Shown: positions 25,352-32,817 of the stretch, piece by piece
Numbering within the stretch: position 1 is the first letter of the stretch
Layout: every line of letters begins with the position of its first letter
Assembly: GCA_902494715.1 (NCBI GenBank)
Contig: CABUUJ010000002.1
Coordinates: forward strand, 34,027 to 98,026
Direction of reading: 5' to 3'
From: an uncultured Collinsella sp.
GTDB lineage: Bacteria; Actinomycetota; Coriobacteriia; Coriobacteriales; Coriobacteriaceae
Length of the DNA stretch: 64,000 nucleotides
Program-made: the position numbers and the translations under genes
Notes under the pieces: model-generated
Seen by the model: only the letters and a program-made list of their open reading frames with translations
What the model was told of the DNA's origin: nothing
Database searches by the model: none

Positions 25352-26512
25352 ATGTCGGATTCGCCTAATTTTTTGACCTATGCCCAGACGACGTTTGATC
25401 CGTTTGAGGAGCGGCCGTTCTGCGCGGTGGATAGCCTGGTCTTTGCGTGGTTGTCCTATTTGCGTTTGCCGGGTGATATGGCAGAGCTGACGAACTGGCA
25501 GGGCCTAGACGTACGCGAGCTGCTGCGTGCCGAGTGCTACCGGGACATGATTGACGACTTGTGGGATCCAGAGGGGAGCAGGGCCTTGTTGGAGGCCGTG
25601 GCAGCAAGCCCTCGCTACCGTGGCGTGCACGTTTGCGGCTATCGTGCCGTGAGCGATGTGGTGGCGACAGAGCAGTTTGCAGCCATGGCGTTCCGGTTTC
25701 CGGCGGGGTTTAGCTATCTTTCCTTCCGAGGGACCGACAGCACGATTGTGGGCTGGAAAGAGGACTTTAACATGGCGTTCCGGTGTCCTGTGCCGGCCCA
25801 GGAATCCGCGGCGCGTTATGTGGACGAGGCGGCGGATGCGATTGACGGGCCGCTCTTGTGCGGAGGCCATTCCAAGGGCGGAAATCTGGCTGTGTATGGT
25901 GCAGCGATGTGCTCAAGCGGTGCTCGCAACCGGATTGAGCGGGTCTTCTCCCACGATGGCCCTGGCTTTGTCGAGGAGTTTCTGAACGGAGACGCCTTTG
26001 CGAGCCTTTCTGGTCGTATTGATAAAACCCTGCCCCAGTCTTCGATCTTCGGCATGATGTTCGAGACGCAAGAGGACTACGCTATCGTCGAAAGCACCGA
26101 GTTTAGCCTGCTGCAACACAATCCCTTTAGCTGGGTGGTCGACGGCTGCGATTTTGTGTATTGCGAACGCCTGTCTGCTGGCGCGCGATATGTTGATGGC
26201 TCTATTCGCGAGATGCTGCTTGCAGTGTCACCTGGCGAGCGCGAGCGTTTTGTAGATGCGTTGTTCTCCGTGTTTGAGGCTACGGGCGCCGAACGTTTTG
26301 CGGATATCGCCGGGAACATGCGCGAGAACCTGCCTGTGATGCTCCGGGCCGCCCAAGGCTTTGACAAGGATACGCGCCATTTTGTTTCGCAGACCATCGC
26401 GGCAATCCTTAGATGTGCATTGCTGCCCAAACGCCCTCAGATCGACATGTCCGCTGCCGGTAAGAGTCTGGCAGAACAACTCGAGGCCTGGCAGTCCGAG
26501 CTCCTGCGTTAA
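25352..26512 (+). CDS. DUF2974 (Mbeg1-like) alpha/beta hydrolase
   Basis: A 386-residue protein of the Mbeg1-like lipase-fold family. The lipase elbow is LLCGGHSKGGNLAVYGAAMC, where Ser in GHSKG is the presumed nucleophile, preceded by FSYLSFRGTDSTIVGWKEDFNMAF, the family's oxyanion-side signature. Further on are VFSHDGPGF and a candidate His in LLQHNPFSW. It is predicted to be cytoplasmic; no signal peptide is seen. The substrate is not established for the family. RBS GGGAGGG precedes ATG 25352. A near-identical 31-bp repeat lies on each side of the gene, as if it were carried as a unit. Confidence 0.85.
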   Translation: MSDSPNFLTYAQTTFDPFEERPFCAVDSLVFAWLSYLRLPGDMAELTNWQGLDVRELLRAECYRDMIDDLWDPEGSRALLEAVAASPRYRGVHVCGYRAVSDVVATEQFAAMAFRFPAGFSYLSFRGTDSTIVGWKEDFNMAFRCPVPAQESAARYVDEAADAIDGPLLCGGHSKGGNLAVYGAAMCSSGARNRIERVFSHDGPGFVEEFLNGDAFASLSGRIDKTLPQSSIFGMMFETQEDYAIVESTEFSLLQHNPFSWVVDGCDFVYCERLSAGARYVDGSIREMLLAVSPGERERFVDALFSVFEATGAERFADIAGNMRENLPVMLRAAQGFDKDTRHFVSQTIAAILRCALLPKRPQIDMSAAGKSLAEQLEAWQSELLR

Positions 26513-26516
26513 CCAT

Positions 26517-26547
26517 TGGTGCAGAGAAACCTGGCCCCAATGCAGCA
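26517..26547. repeat. 31-bp repeat, right copy flanking DUF2974 gene
   Basis: Begins 5 bases after the DUF2974 stop codon; 27 of 31 bases match the left copy at 25291-25321. The AACCTG(A/G)CCCCAATGCA core resembles extragenic palindrome-type repeats. Confidence 0.7.
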
Positions 26548-26623
26548 ATCTCCGATGCGCTTGGGGCGGGCTCGACCGCTATACTGGTTCGTGCCGAAAT
26601 CGATCTAGAACGGAATGCCGTAT

Positions 26624-27628
26624 ATGAAAATCAATCACGCGATTCTGCATATCCTGGACTTTGACTCTGCCGTTAACGTTATGAGCCAGCGCGAGCTCGA
26701 TATCGAAAGCCGTACCGTGCGCAACTTCGTGACCACGCATCTGCGCCGCGCACGAACCTCGGCCGACAATAAACGTGCCACGTTTGCCGAGAACTCTGCG
26801 TTTGGCGGCGAACTCAAGGGCTATTTCTTTGGCGAGCGCGAGTTCGTGGACCTGTCGCAGCAGATTGCGGAGTTCATCTCTTCCGAGCTCACCAAAGCCG
26901 AGAAAGCCGAGTCCACCGACGTGCTCGTGGCCGATTTTGACGACGATGAGGATGCCCGCTGGTTTGCCGTGATGCTGCTGGGCTCCAAGCAGGCTTTTAT
27001 GCACGAAGTGGGCCGCGAGGAGGGGGAGGTACGCAACGACATCGCGCGCCACTACGCTATTCTGCCAAACCCCTCGCAAAAGGTGCCGAGCTATGCCATC
27101 GTGCGTGCGAGTACCATGGAGATCGGCTACGTGGACAAGAAGCGCAAGATTGCCGGCGAGGACCGTATGCTTATCCCCGATGGCCTGCTGCAGTGCGACA
27201 CGGGTGTATCGGGCAAGGAGGTCATCGACACCGTGACGCGTGTGGTCGAGGAAGTCGCCGAGGAGCATGGTGCCAATACGGCCGTGGCACTCGCCAAGGT
27301 TAAGGCTGCCGTTGCCGAGAAGGTTGAGGATGACGAGGAGCTGCCGCCTTGGGATATCGTCGATGAGGTCTTTGAGGACGAACCGGTCATCAAGGAAAGC
27401 GTGCGCGCGGCACTGACCGAGGAGAAGGTTCCCGAGCGCGTTCCCGTGGAGCGCAAGCAGGTCGAGCGCGCTGCCGTGCGCAATCACAAGATCCGTACCG
27501 ACACGGGTATCGAAATCAGCTTCCCGGCCGAGATGGGTTCGAATTCCGAGTACATCGAGTTCGTCAACGAGCCCAACGGCCTTATCTCCATCGAGCTCAA
27601 GAATATCGGTAGTATCGAGAATCGATAG
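26624..27628 (+). CDS. Nucleoid-associated protein (NA37/YejK family)
   Basis: A 334-residue protein of the 37-kDa nucleoid-associated family, seen from the typical opening (MKINHAILHILDFDSA) and the plan of the rest: LKGYFFGEREFVDLSQQIAEFI, a central LLGSKQAFMHEVG region, and the ending KIRTDTGIEISFPAEMGSNSEYIEFVNEPNG. The protein binds the nucleoid; its cellular role is poorly defined. ATG 26624 is preferred because the AACGGA RBS-like sequence directly abuts the alternative ATG at 26615. The gene is very acidic toward the middle (DDEELPPWDIVDEVFEDE). Its transcript runs into the toxin-antitoxin palindrome. Confidence 0.85.
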   Translation: MKINHAILHILDFDSAVNVMSQRELDIESRTVRNFVTTHLRRARTSADNKRATFAENSAFGGELKGYFFGEREFVDLSQQIAEFISSELTKAEKAESTDVLVADFDDDEDARWFAVMLLGSKQAFMHEVGREEGEVRNDIARHYAILPNPSQKVPSYAIVRASTMEIGYVDKKRKIAGEDRMLIPDGLLQCDTGVSGKEVIDTVTRVVEEVAEEHGANTAVALAKVKAAVAEKVEDDEELPPWDIVDEVFEDEPVIKESVRAALTEEKVPERVPVERKQVERAAVRNHKIRTDTGIEISFPAEMGSNSEYIEFVNEPNGLISIELKNIGSIENR

Positions 27629-27649
27629 GGCTTTTTTCTTTCGAATAAA

Positions 27650-27695
27650 AGTCTGGATTATATTTTGAAGTATACTTTGAAATATAATCCAGACT
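27650..27695 (+). promoter_or_regulatory. 46-bp palindrome before toxin-antitoxin genes (operator/terminator)
   Basis: Perfect 16-base arms at 27650-27665 and 27680-27695 enclose a 14-base centre containing the 10-base palindrome AAGTATACTT. The right arm contains TATAAT and is followed by a T-run. It can act both as terminator for the upstream gene and as an operator/promoter for the toxin-antitoxin pair. Confidence 0.7.
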
Positions 27696-27712
27696 ATTTT
27701 TTGGAGGTCAAA

Positions 27713-28063
27713 ATGTCCCCACTTGTTCTGGAAAAACCGGTGTTTACAAAAGACCAGGTTGTTTCGGCTACCGAAGCAAGCAAGTCTTTATCTGCCATTC
27801 GTAAACGCGCAAAACGCGCGCCACAGTTCATTGCCGATCATAACGATATCGATACCGTGATCATCGACTATGCCGCCTATGAGGAAATGTACGGCGCGCT
27901 GCAGTATCTGCACGAACTTGAGATAAATCGCATCGCTGCGGATCGAGTCAAGCATGGTCCGCATGAATTTGTTCCGTTTGAGGACGCCCTAACTACCGAG
28001 GAGCTCGCGGAGTTTGAATCGATGGATCCGGACGCGATCCCCGATGAGGATCTTTTCGAATGA
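27713..28063 (+). CDS. Phd/YefM-like antitoxin
   Basis: A 116-residue antitoxin-type protein. The N-terminal part resembles the Phd/YefM fold (VSATEASKSLSAIRKRAKRAPQFIADHNDIDTVIIDYAAYEEM), which dimerises and binds the operator. The acidic C-terminal tail (TTEELAEFESMDPDAIPDEDLFE) is the expected disordered toxin-wrapping arm. RBS TGGAGG before ATG 27713. Its stop overlaps the toxin start by 4 bases (ATGA), the standard coupling for type II pairs. It lies directly after the 46-bp palindrome, its likely binding site. Confidence 0.85.
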   Translation: MSPLVLEKPVFTKDQVVSATEASKSLSAIRKRAKRAPQFIADHNDIDTVIIDYAAYEEMYGALQYLHELEINRIAADRVKHGPHEFVPFEDALTTEELAEFESMDPDAIPDEDLFE

Positions 28064-28404
28064 GTGGGCATTTTGTCGTCGGCTTTTTGAATCGAGACGT
28101 CGAGAAGGAATATCAAAAACTAGACGGATCTCAGCGAAGACTCGTCCGTATTGCAGTCGCGAAATTAAAGACGCGCGCTGATGAAATCGGAACGCCGCTT
28201 CACGGCGAGCTTGCCGGCTGCAAAAAGATCAAATGGCGGAATGCAGGACTCCGAATGGTTTTTCGAATCCGGGAGGACGGAACGGTTGAGATTGCCGAGA
28301 TCGTGGCAATAGGGCGGCGCGACCGTTCCGAGGTCTATAAGACGGTCGCAGGGCGCCTGTCAAAGCGACCCGCCATGGTTGAATACGACGGAACCCTGAG
28401 ATGA
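28060..28404 (+). CDS. RelE/ParE-superfamily toxin
   Basis: A 114-residue RelE-fold protein. Seen are the N-terminal helix FLNRDVEKEYQKLDGSQRRLVRIAVAKLKTRADEIG, the central GTPLHGELAGCKKIKWRNAGLRMVFRI, typical of RelE/ParE toxins, and the end IAEIVAIGRRDRSEVYKTVAGRL, which holds the basic residues that contact mRNA in RelE. A ribosome-dependent mRNA interferase is the most likely activity; a gyrase poison (ParE) cannot be excluded. Overlaps the antitoxin by 4 bases. Confidence 0.85.
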   Translation: MSGHFVVGFLNRDVEKEYQKLDGSQRRLVRIAVAKLKTRADEIGTPLHGELAGCKKIKWRNAGLRMVFRIREDGTVEIAEIVAIGRRDRSEVYKTVAGRLSKRPAMVEYDGTLR

Positions 28405-28406
28405 TG

Positions 28407-28443
28407 AAGGCCGAAGCCCCGATGGTGCTTCGGCCTTTTTTTG
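28407..28443 (+). terminator. Terminator after toxin gene
   Basis: An 11-bp stem (28407-28417 with 28427-28437) followed by a run of seven T. Confidence 0.88.
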
Positions 28444-28635
28444 TTTTCGGCTTGGTTGCTGACATTGCGCCGCAGGCTGAGCATACGTCAGCGAAAACGC
28501 CCCAGAGCGAGCAAGGTGACGTGAAAGAGGAAGGCATTGACCTTCTGGTCATGCCTGACGATTGAACATCAGATTGCCGCTCTGGGTCGTTTGCAGCGTC
28601 GACCTGTTACGCGGTTTGTCAAAACCGCGTAACTA
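28444..28635. other. Intergenic region between toxin-antitoxin and dap operon
   Basis: About 190 bases without a credible frame. A CCCCAGAGCG (28502) and a later CGCTCTGGG (28578) could pair over a long range. A perfect 12-bp stem (28606-28617 with 28622-28633) sits directly after the dapH stop on the minus strand and probably ends that operon, though no T-run follows. Confidence 0.5.
28606..28633 (-). terminator. Hairpin at 3' end of dap operon
   Basis: GTTACGCGGTTT pairs perfectly across a 4-base loop. It lies 3 bases beyond the dapH stop codon. The lack of a U-tract lowers certainty as an intrinsic terminator. Confidence 0.55.
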
Positions 28636-29355
28636 TTAAAGCTGGCGCAGGCCCTCTTCGAGGCCGGTCTTGCTGTCGGTCTTCTCGTCGCGCATCTTGA
28701 TGACGCGGGCGGGGACACCGGCCACGACGGCACCGGCGGGGACGTCCTCGACGCACACGGCGCCGGCGGCAACGACGGCGTCCTTGCCTACGTGCACACC
28801 CTCCAGGACCACGGCGTTGGCGCCGATCATGACATCGTCTTCGATGATGACGGGCGTGGCGCTGGCGGGCTCCACAACGCCTGCCAGCACGGTGCCGGCG
28901 CCGATGTGGCAGTTCTTGCCCACGGTGGCGCGGCCGCCCAGCACGGCGCCCATGTCGATCATGGAGCCTTCGCCAATGACGGAGCCGATGTTGATAATGG
29001 CACCCATCATGATGACGGCGCGGTCGCCGATCTCGACGCGGTCACGGATAATCGCGCCCGGCTCGATGCGGGCGTTGATGCCCTTGAGGTCGAGCATGGG
29101 CACGGCGGAGTTGCGGCAGTCGTTCTCCACATCGTAGTAATCGATGGAATCGGCATTGGCATCAAGGATAGCTTTGAGCTCGTCCCAGTCGCCAAAGACG
29201 GTCTTGCCGCGACGGCCGCCGTAGACATGTGCGTTGCCCCAGGCAACCTTCATGCCGGGTTTCTCACGCACGTACAGCTTGACAGGCGTCTTTTTGGGCG
29301 CGGTGGCGATGTAATTGATAATCTCCTGGGCATCCATCTCGGCTGCATTGCTCAT
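28636..29355 (-). CDS. dapH: Tetrahydrodipicolinate N-acetyltransferase
   Basis: A 239-residue acyltransferase that acetylates tetrahydrodipicolinate in the acetylase branch of lysine/DAP synthesis. The N-terminal 90 residues are the DapH-specific domain ([23 protein letters not shown]). The rest is a left-handed beta-helix of hexapeptide repeats ([46 protein letters not shown]), ending in a CoA-site loop [16 protein letters not shown]. The length is normal. RBS AAGGAGA precedes ATG 29355. Last gene of the lysine-riboswitch operon, 39 bases after dapB. Confidence 0.94.
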   Translation of the reverse strand: MSNAAEMDAQEIINYIATAPKKTPVKLYVREKPGMKVAWGNAHVYGGRRGKTVFGDWDELKAILDANADSIDYYDVENDCRNSAVPMLDLKGINARIEPGAIIRDRVEIGDRAVIMMGAIINIGSVIGEGSMIDMGAVLGGRATVGKNCHIGAGTVLAGVVEPASATPVIIEDDVMIGANAVVLEGVHVGKDAVVAAGAVCVEDVPAGAVVAGVPARVIKMRDEKTDSKTGLEEGLRQL

Positions 29356-29394
29356 TTGATGTCTCTCCTTTGGGTGGATCCGGTTGATACCTGG

Positions 29395-30135
29395 TTAGGC
29401 AAACATGACCTGGTCGAACGTATAGAAGCCAGGCTCGTGGGTGACGAGCTTCTGCGCGGCTGCCAGGGCGCCGTTGACAAAGATCTGACGGCTTGTGGCA
29501 CGGTGCGTGAGCGTGACCTCCTCGTCCTGGCCAAAGAAACTTACTTCGTGCACGCCGGCGACGGTGCCGCCGCGCAGCGAGTGCATGCCGATCTCCTTGG
29601 GGTCGCGCGCTCCGCACATACCCTCGCGGCCATAGACGGGGTGGTAACCTGCCTCGGGCTCGGCTTCGACGACGGCGTCGAGCAACAACTTGGCAGTGCC
29701 GCTGGGGGCGTCGACCTTTTGGTTATGGTGTGTCTCGACGATTTCGCAGTCAAAGCCGGGCAGCTCGCGCGTGGCCTGGGCAACCAGATGGCGCAGGGCG
29801 GCGATACCGATAGAGTAGTTGCCCGAGTGCATAACACGGGCGTTCTGACCCAGCTCGCGCAGGCGATCCATCTGCTCGGGCGTATAGCCCGTGGTGCCGG
29901 AAACGAGTGCGGCACCCGTGCACTCGACATAGGCGACAACGGCATCGAAGGTCACGACGTTCGAGAAATCGATGATTACATCGGCGGCCGGTGCGCTCTC
30001 GAGCTCGGACAAGTCGAAGCCGATCTGGGCGACGATGTCGAAAACGGGCTCTCCAGCGGCGTTGACAATGCCCTCGGCGGTGGTGCGGATGAGCGAGCCC
30101 ATGCGGCCCGTTCCCATAATGACGGTCTTAATCAA
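29395..30135 (-). CDS. dapB: 4-hydroxy-tetrahydrodipicolinate reductase
   Basis: A 246-residue NAD(P)H-dependent reductase of the lysine pathway. The Rossmann loop is IMGTGRMGSLI, then IIDFSNVVTF, SGTTGYTPEQ, the catalytic region IVETHHNQKVDAPSGTAK (His-His and Lys), and the C-terminal VSFFGQDEEVTLTHRATSRQIFVNGAL. The start is a TTG at 30135 that overlaps the stop of the lysA::dapA gene by 8 bases; the first ATG would cut into the nucleotide-binding strand. Coupled translation with the fusion gene is likely. Confidence 0.94.
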   Translation of the reverse strand: MIKTVIMGTGRMGSLIRTTAEGIVNAAGEPVFDIVAQIGFDLSELESAPAADVIIDFSNVVTFDAVVAYVECTGAALVSGTTGYTPEQMDRLRELGQNARVMHSGNYSIGIAALRHLVAQATRELPGFDCEIVETHHNQKVDAPSGTAKLLLDAVVEAEPEAGYHPVYGREGMCGARDPKEIGMHSLRGGTVAGVHEVSFFGQDEEVTLTHRATSRQIFVNGALAAAQKLVTHEPGFYTFDQVMFA

Positions 30136-32437
30136 GCAGACCAGCTCCCTTCAGAGCATCGGTAAGTGCAGAGCGCGTGTCGTTGGCCATGGGGCACAGC
30201 GGCATGCGGTAGTTTGCCTCGATCATACCCATCTGAGCGAGCGCTTCCTTGACGGGGATGGGGTTGACCTCGCTAAAGAGGGCGTTGATGAGCTGCTGAC
30301 CGGTAATTTGGATGTCGCGGGCGCGCTCCACGTCACCGTCCAGATAGGCGCGGCACATGTCGTGCACGAGCTGCGGCTGAACATCGGCCCACACGCTGAT
30401 GGTGCCCGAAGCGCCCAGGCTCATGAGCGGTACGGTAAGTGCGTCTTCGCCCGAGTACATACGGAAGTCGTCGGACAGCAGGTGGGCGATCTTGGCTGCG
30501 TAGGCGACGTTGCCCGAGGCTTCCTTAATACCCATGATGTTGGGGTGCGCGGCCAAGCGCTCTACGTTGCGCTCGCTGATGCCGCAGCCGCAGCGGCCGG
30601 GAATGTTGTACAGGATGCAGGGGATGTCCACGGCATCGGCGACGGTCTTAAAGTGCTGATAGATGCCCTCTTCATTGGCCTTGTTGTAGTAGGGGGTAAT
30701 GAGCAGCAGACCGTCGGCGCCCAGGCCCTGGTAGGTGAGCGACTTGGTGAGCATGGTCTGCGTGGAGTTGGAGCCCGAGCCGGCGATGACGGGGATGCGT
30801 CCTGCAACTTGCTTGACCACTGCGGCGACAACGGAGTTGTCCTCGTCGTCGGTCATCGTGGCGCTCTCGCCGGTGGTGCCCAAGGTGAGGATGGCGTCGG
30901 TGCCGTTTTGCAGGTGGAAATCGATAAGGCGCTCGAGTGCGTCAAAGTCGACGCTGCCGTCCTTTTTAAACGGCGTAACAAGGGCGACGATTGAGCCCTC
31001 GAGATTGCGGATGTCCATGTTCTTCTCCTTCGCGTCCGCGATCTGGATGCGTTTGTTCCATTGAGCGGCGACTGTCAGGCGCTCGTCTTGGGCGCGACGG
31101 CGGGCACTTTCGGCGCGCGACTTGGCCAGCAGCTCTCGGCCGCTCGGCAGCACGTCGAGCGTGGCAAAATAATCGCCCGGGCGCTCGGCGCGGCGGATGA
31201 GGTCGGCTGAGCCATCGGGACGCAGCAGGACCTCGGCAGAGCGCAGCCGTCCGTTGTAGTTGTAGCCCATGGAGTAGCCATGCGCGCCGGTATCGTGGAT
31301 CACGAGCACATCGCCCATGTCGATCTGCGGTAGCTCGCGGTCGATGGCGAACTTGTCGTTGTTCTCGCATAGGTTGCCCGTGATGTCGTAGGTGTCCGTG
31401 ACGGGCGCTGTGGTCTTGTCGTCGCCACCCGGCTGACCCATTACCGTAATGTGGTGGTAGGCGCCGTACATGGCAGGACGGATCAGATCGACGGCGCTTG
31501 CGTCGACACCGATATAGTCCTTGTAGATCTGCTTTTCGTGGATAGCCTTGGTGACCAGGCAGCCGTAGGGACCCATCATAAAGCGGCCCATCTCGGTGCA
31601 GATGGCCACATCGCCCATACCGGCGGGAACTAGGATCTCGTCGTAGGCCGCGTGCACCCCCTCGCCGATGGCGTGAATGTCGTTGGCCTGCTGCTCGGGT
31701 AGATAGGGGATGCCGACGCCGCCGGACAGATTGATGAAGGCGACATGTGCACCGGTCTCGCGCTCCAGGCGCACGGCAAGCTCAAAGAGGATGCGCGCGA
31801 GCTTGGGGTAGTAGTCGTTGGTGACGGTGTTGCTGGCAAGGAATGCGTGGATGCCAAAGTCCTCGGCGCCTTTGGCTTTGAGCATGTGGAAGGCCTCGAA
31901 GAGTTGCTCGGTGGTCATGCCGTATTTTGAGTCGCCGGGGTTATCCATGATGCCGTTGGAGAGCTGGAACAAGCCGCCCGGATTAAAGCGGCAGCTGACC
32001 GTCTTGGGGATGGGCCCCGCAACGCGCTCAAAGAATTCGATGTGGCTGATGTCGTCAAAGTTGACGATGGCGCCCAGCTTGTCGGCGAGCTCAAAGTCGG
32101 CAGCCGGCGTGTCGTTGGACGAGAACATGATGTCGTGTCCCGTGATGCCCAGCGAGCGGGCAATCATGAGCTCGGTATAGCTCGAGCAATCGCAGCCGCA
32201 GCCGTATTCGTTGAGAATGGAGATGAGCGCCGGGTTGGGATTTGCCTTGACGGCAAAGTATTCCTTAAAGCCCGGGTTCCATGCGAAGGCGTCGCGCACC
32301 TCTTGCATGTTGCGGCGGATGCCCGCCTCGTCATATAGATGAAACGGCGTGGGGAACTGCTCGACGATATGCTCGAGCGTCTCCTTGTCCACAAACGGCT
32401 GCTTGGCCGCATATGCCTCGTTGGGGGTCAATGCCAT
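30128..32437 (-). CDS. lysA-dapA: LysA::DapA fusion, diaminopimelate decarboxylase plus dihydrodipicolinate synthase
   Basis: A single 769-residue frame holding two lysine enzymes. Residues about 1-430 are a fold-type III PLP decarboxylase: YFAVKANPNP (PLP Lys), HAFLASNTVT, INLSGGVGIPYLPE, EMGRFMMGPYGC and DTGAHGYSMGYNYNGR. A basic linker follows (about 430-473). Residues 474-769 are a complete DapA: SIVALVTPFKKDGSVDF, LGTTGESATMTDDE, ITPYYNKANEEGIYQHF (Tyr), LYNIPGRCG and the Schiff-base Lys in IMGIKEASGN. An ATG at 31018 opens the DapA part and has its own RBS (AAGGAGA), so separate DapA may also be made. DapA feeds the pathway and LysA ends it. I see no stop codon between the parts; either a true fusion or a lost stop. 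Confidence 0.92.
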   Translation of the reverse strand: MALTPNEAYAAKQPFVDKETLEHIVEQFPTPFHLYDEAGIRRNMQEVRDAFAWNPGFKEYFAVKANPNPALISILNEYGCGCDCSSYTELMIARSLGITGHDIMFSSNDTPAADFELADKLGAIVNFDDISHIEFFERVAGPIPKTVSCRFNPGGLFQLSNGIMDNPGDSKYGMTTEQLFEAFHMLKAKGAEDFGIHAFLASNTVTNDYYPKLARILFELAVRLERETGAHVAFINLSGGVGIPYLPEQQANDIHAIGEGVHAAYDEILVPAGMGDVAICTEMGRFMMGPYGCLVTKAIHEKQIYKDYIGVDASAVDLIRPAMYGAYHHITVMGQPGGDDKTTAPVTDTYDITGNLCENNDKFAIDRELPQIDMGDVLVIHDTGAHGYSMGYNYNGRLRSAEVLLRPDGSADLIRRAERPGDYFATLDVLPSGRELLAKSRAESARRRAQDERLTVAAQWNKRIQIADAKEKNMDIRNLEGSIVALVTPFKKDGSVDFDALERLIDFHLQNGTDAILTLGTTGESATMTDDEDNSVVAAVVKQVAGRIPVIAGSGSNSTQTMLTKSLTYQGLGADGLLLITPYYNKANEEGIYQHFKTVADAVDIPCILYNIPGRCGCGISERNVERLAAHPNIMGIKEASGNVAYAAKIAHLLSDDFRMYSGEDALTVPLMSLGASGTISVWADVQPQLVHDMCRAYLDGDVERARDIQITGQQLINALFSEVNPIPVKEALAQMGMIEANYRMPLCPMANDTRSALTDALKGAGLLD

Positions 32438-32507
32438 GTCCCGTAAACCTCGCTATCCAGACGGCGCCATCTGCGCATCGAATCCACATAGCGTGGACCC
32501 AATGTCC

Positions 32508-32668
32508 GGATAGCGCTCCCGCATTGCTGCAGACAGTCCTGCGGGTGTTTCCCGCAGGCCCACCAGGTTGTTCGTGCCCGAAAAGCCCAGTTCGGCGGGT
32601 TTCGCCTCCCCGCGGGGTCAAAGCCTGCCGGCTCGCCCGCGGTTCTTCGTGCCCGCGCCTCTATCAAG
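32508..32668 (-). ncRNA. Lysine riboswitch (L-box) ahead of lysA::dapA
   Basis: The minus strand shows the L-box landmarks: GATAGAGG (32665-32658) at the 5' side of P1, GCCGAA (32596-32591) in the core, ACTGTC (32537-32532) before the last internal hairpin, and GGAGCGCTATC (about 32519-32509) closing P1. They match the order and spacing of the Bacillus subtilis lysC leader from memory. Downstream, CGCTATCC of P1 can instead pair with GGATAGCG (32458-32451), close to the ATG at 32437, so control of translation is plausible. Confidence 0.85.
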
Positions 32669-32676
32669 TGGTAACG

Positions 32677-32705
32677 ACCCTACCACGTTGCACTTTACCA
32701 AACAA
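32677..32705 (-). promoter_or_regulatory. Promoter of the lysine operon
   Basis: On the minus strand TTGTTT (32705-32700) and TAGGGT (32682-32677) are 17 bases apart; transcription would start close to the riboswitch 5' end. Confidence 0.5.
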
Positions 32706-32817
32706 GAGTATTCGTATATAACGTTTAAAAAATGCAGGGATATGCTGGAAATAAAGGTGCGGCAATCTTGCGGCACAATAAGATGGCAACTGGCGCGCAC
32801 CTATGAAAGGAACCTTT

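Noticed and set aside
24271..25353. Minus-strand open frame of 360 codons opposite ldh
   Set aside because: Shadow of the ldh codon pattern; no RBS or motif.
25291..26547. CRISPR array
   Set aside because: Only two imperfect copies about 1.2 kb apart with a gene between them; no spacer array or cas genes anywhere in the window.
28444..28605. Small gene or regulatory RNA between toxin and dap operon
   Set aside because: No frame with RBS and no recognisable RNA family; only a weak long-range complementarity.
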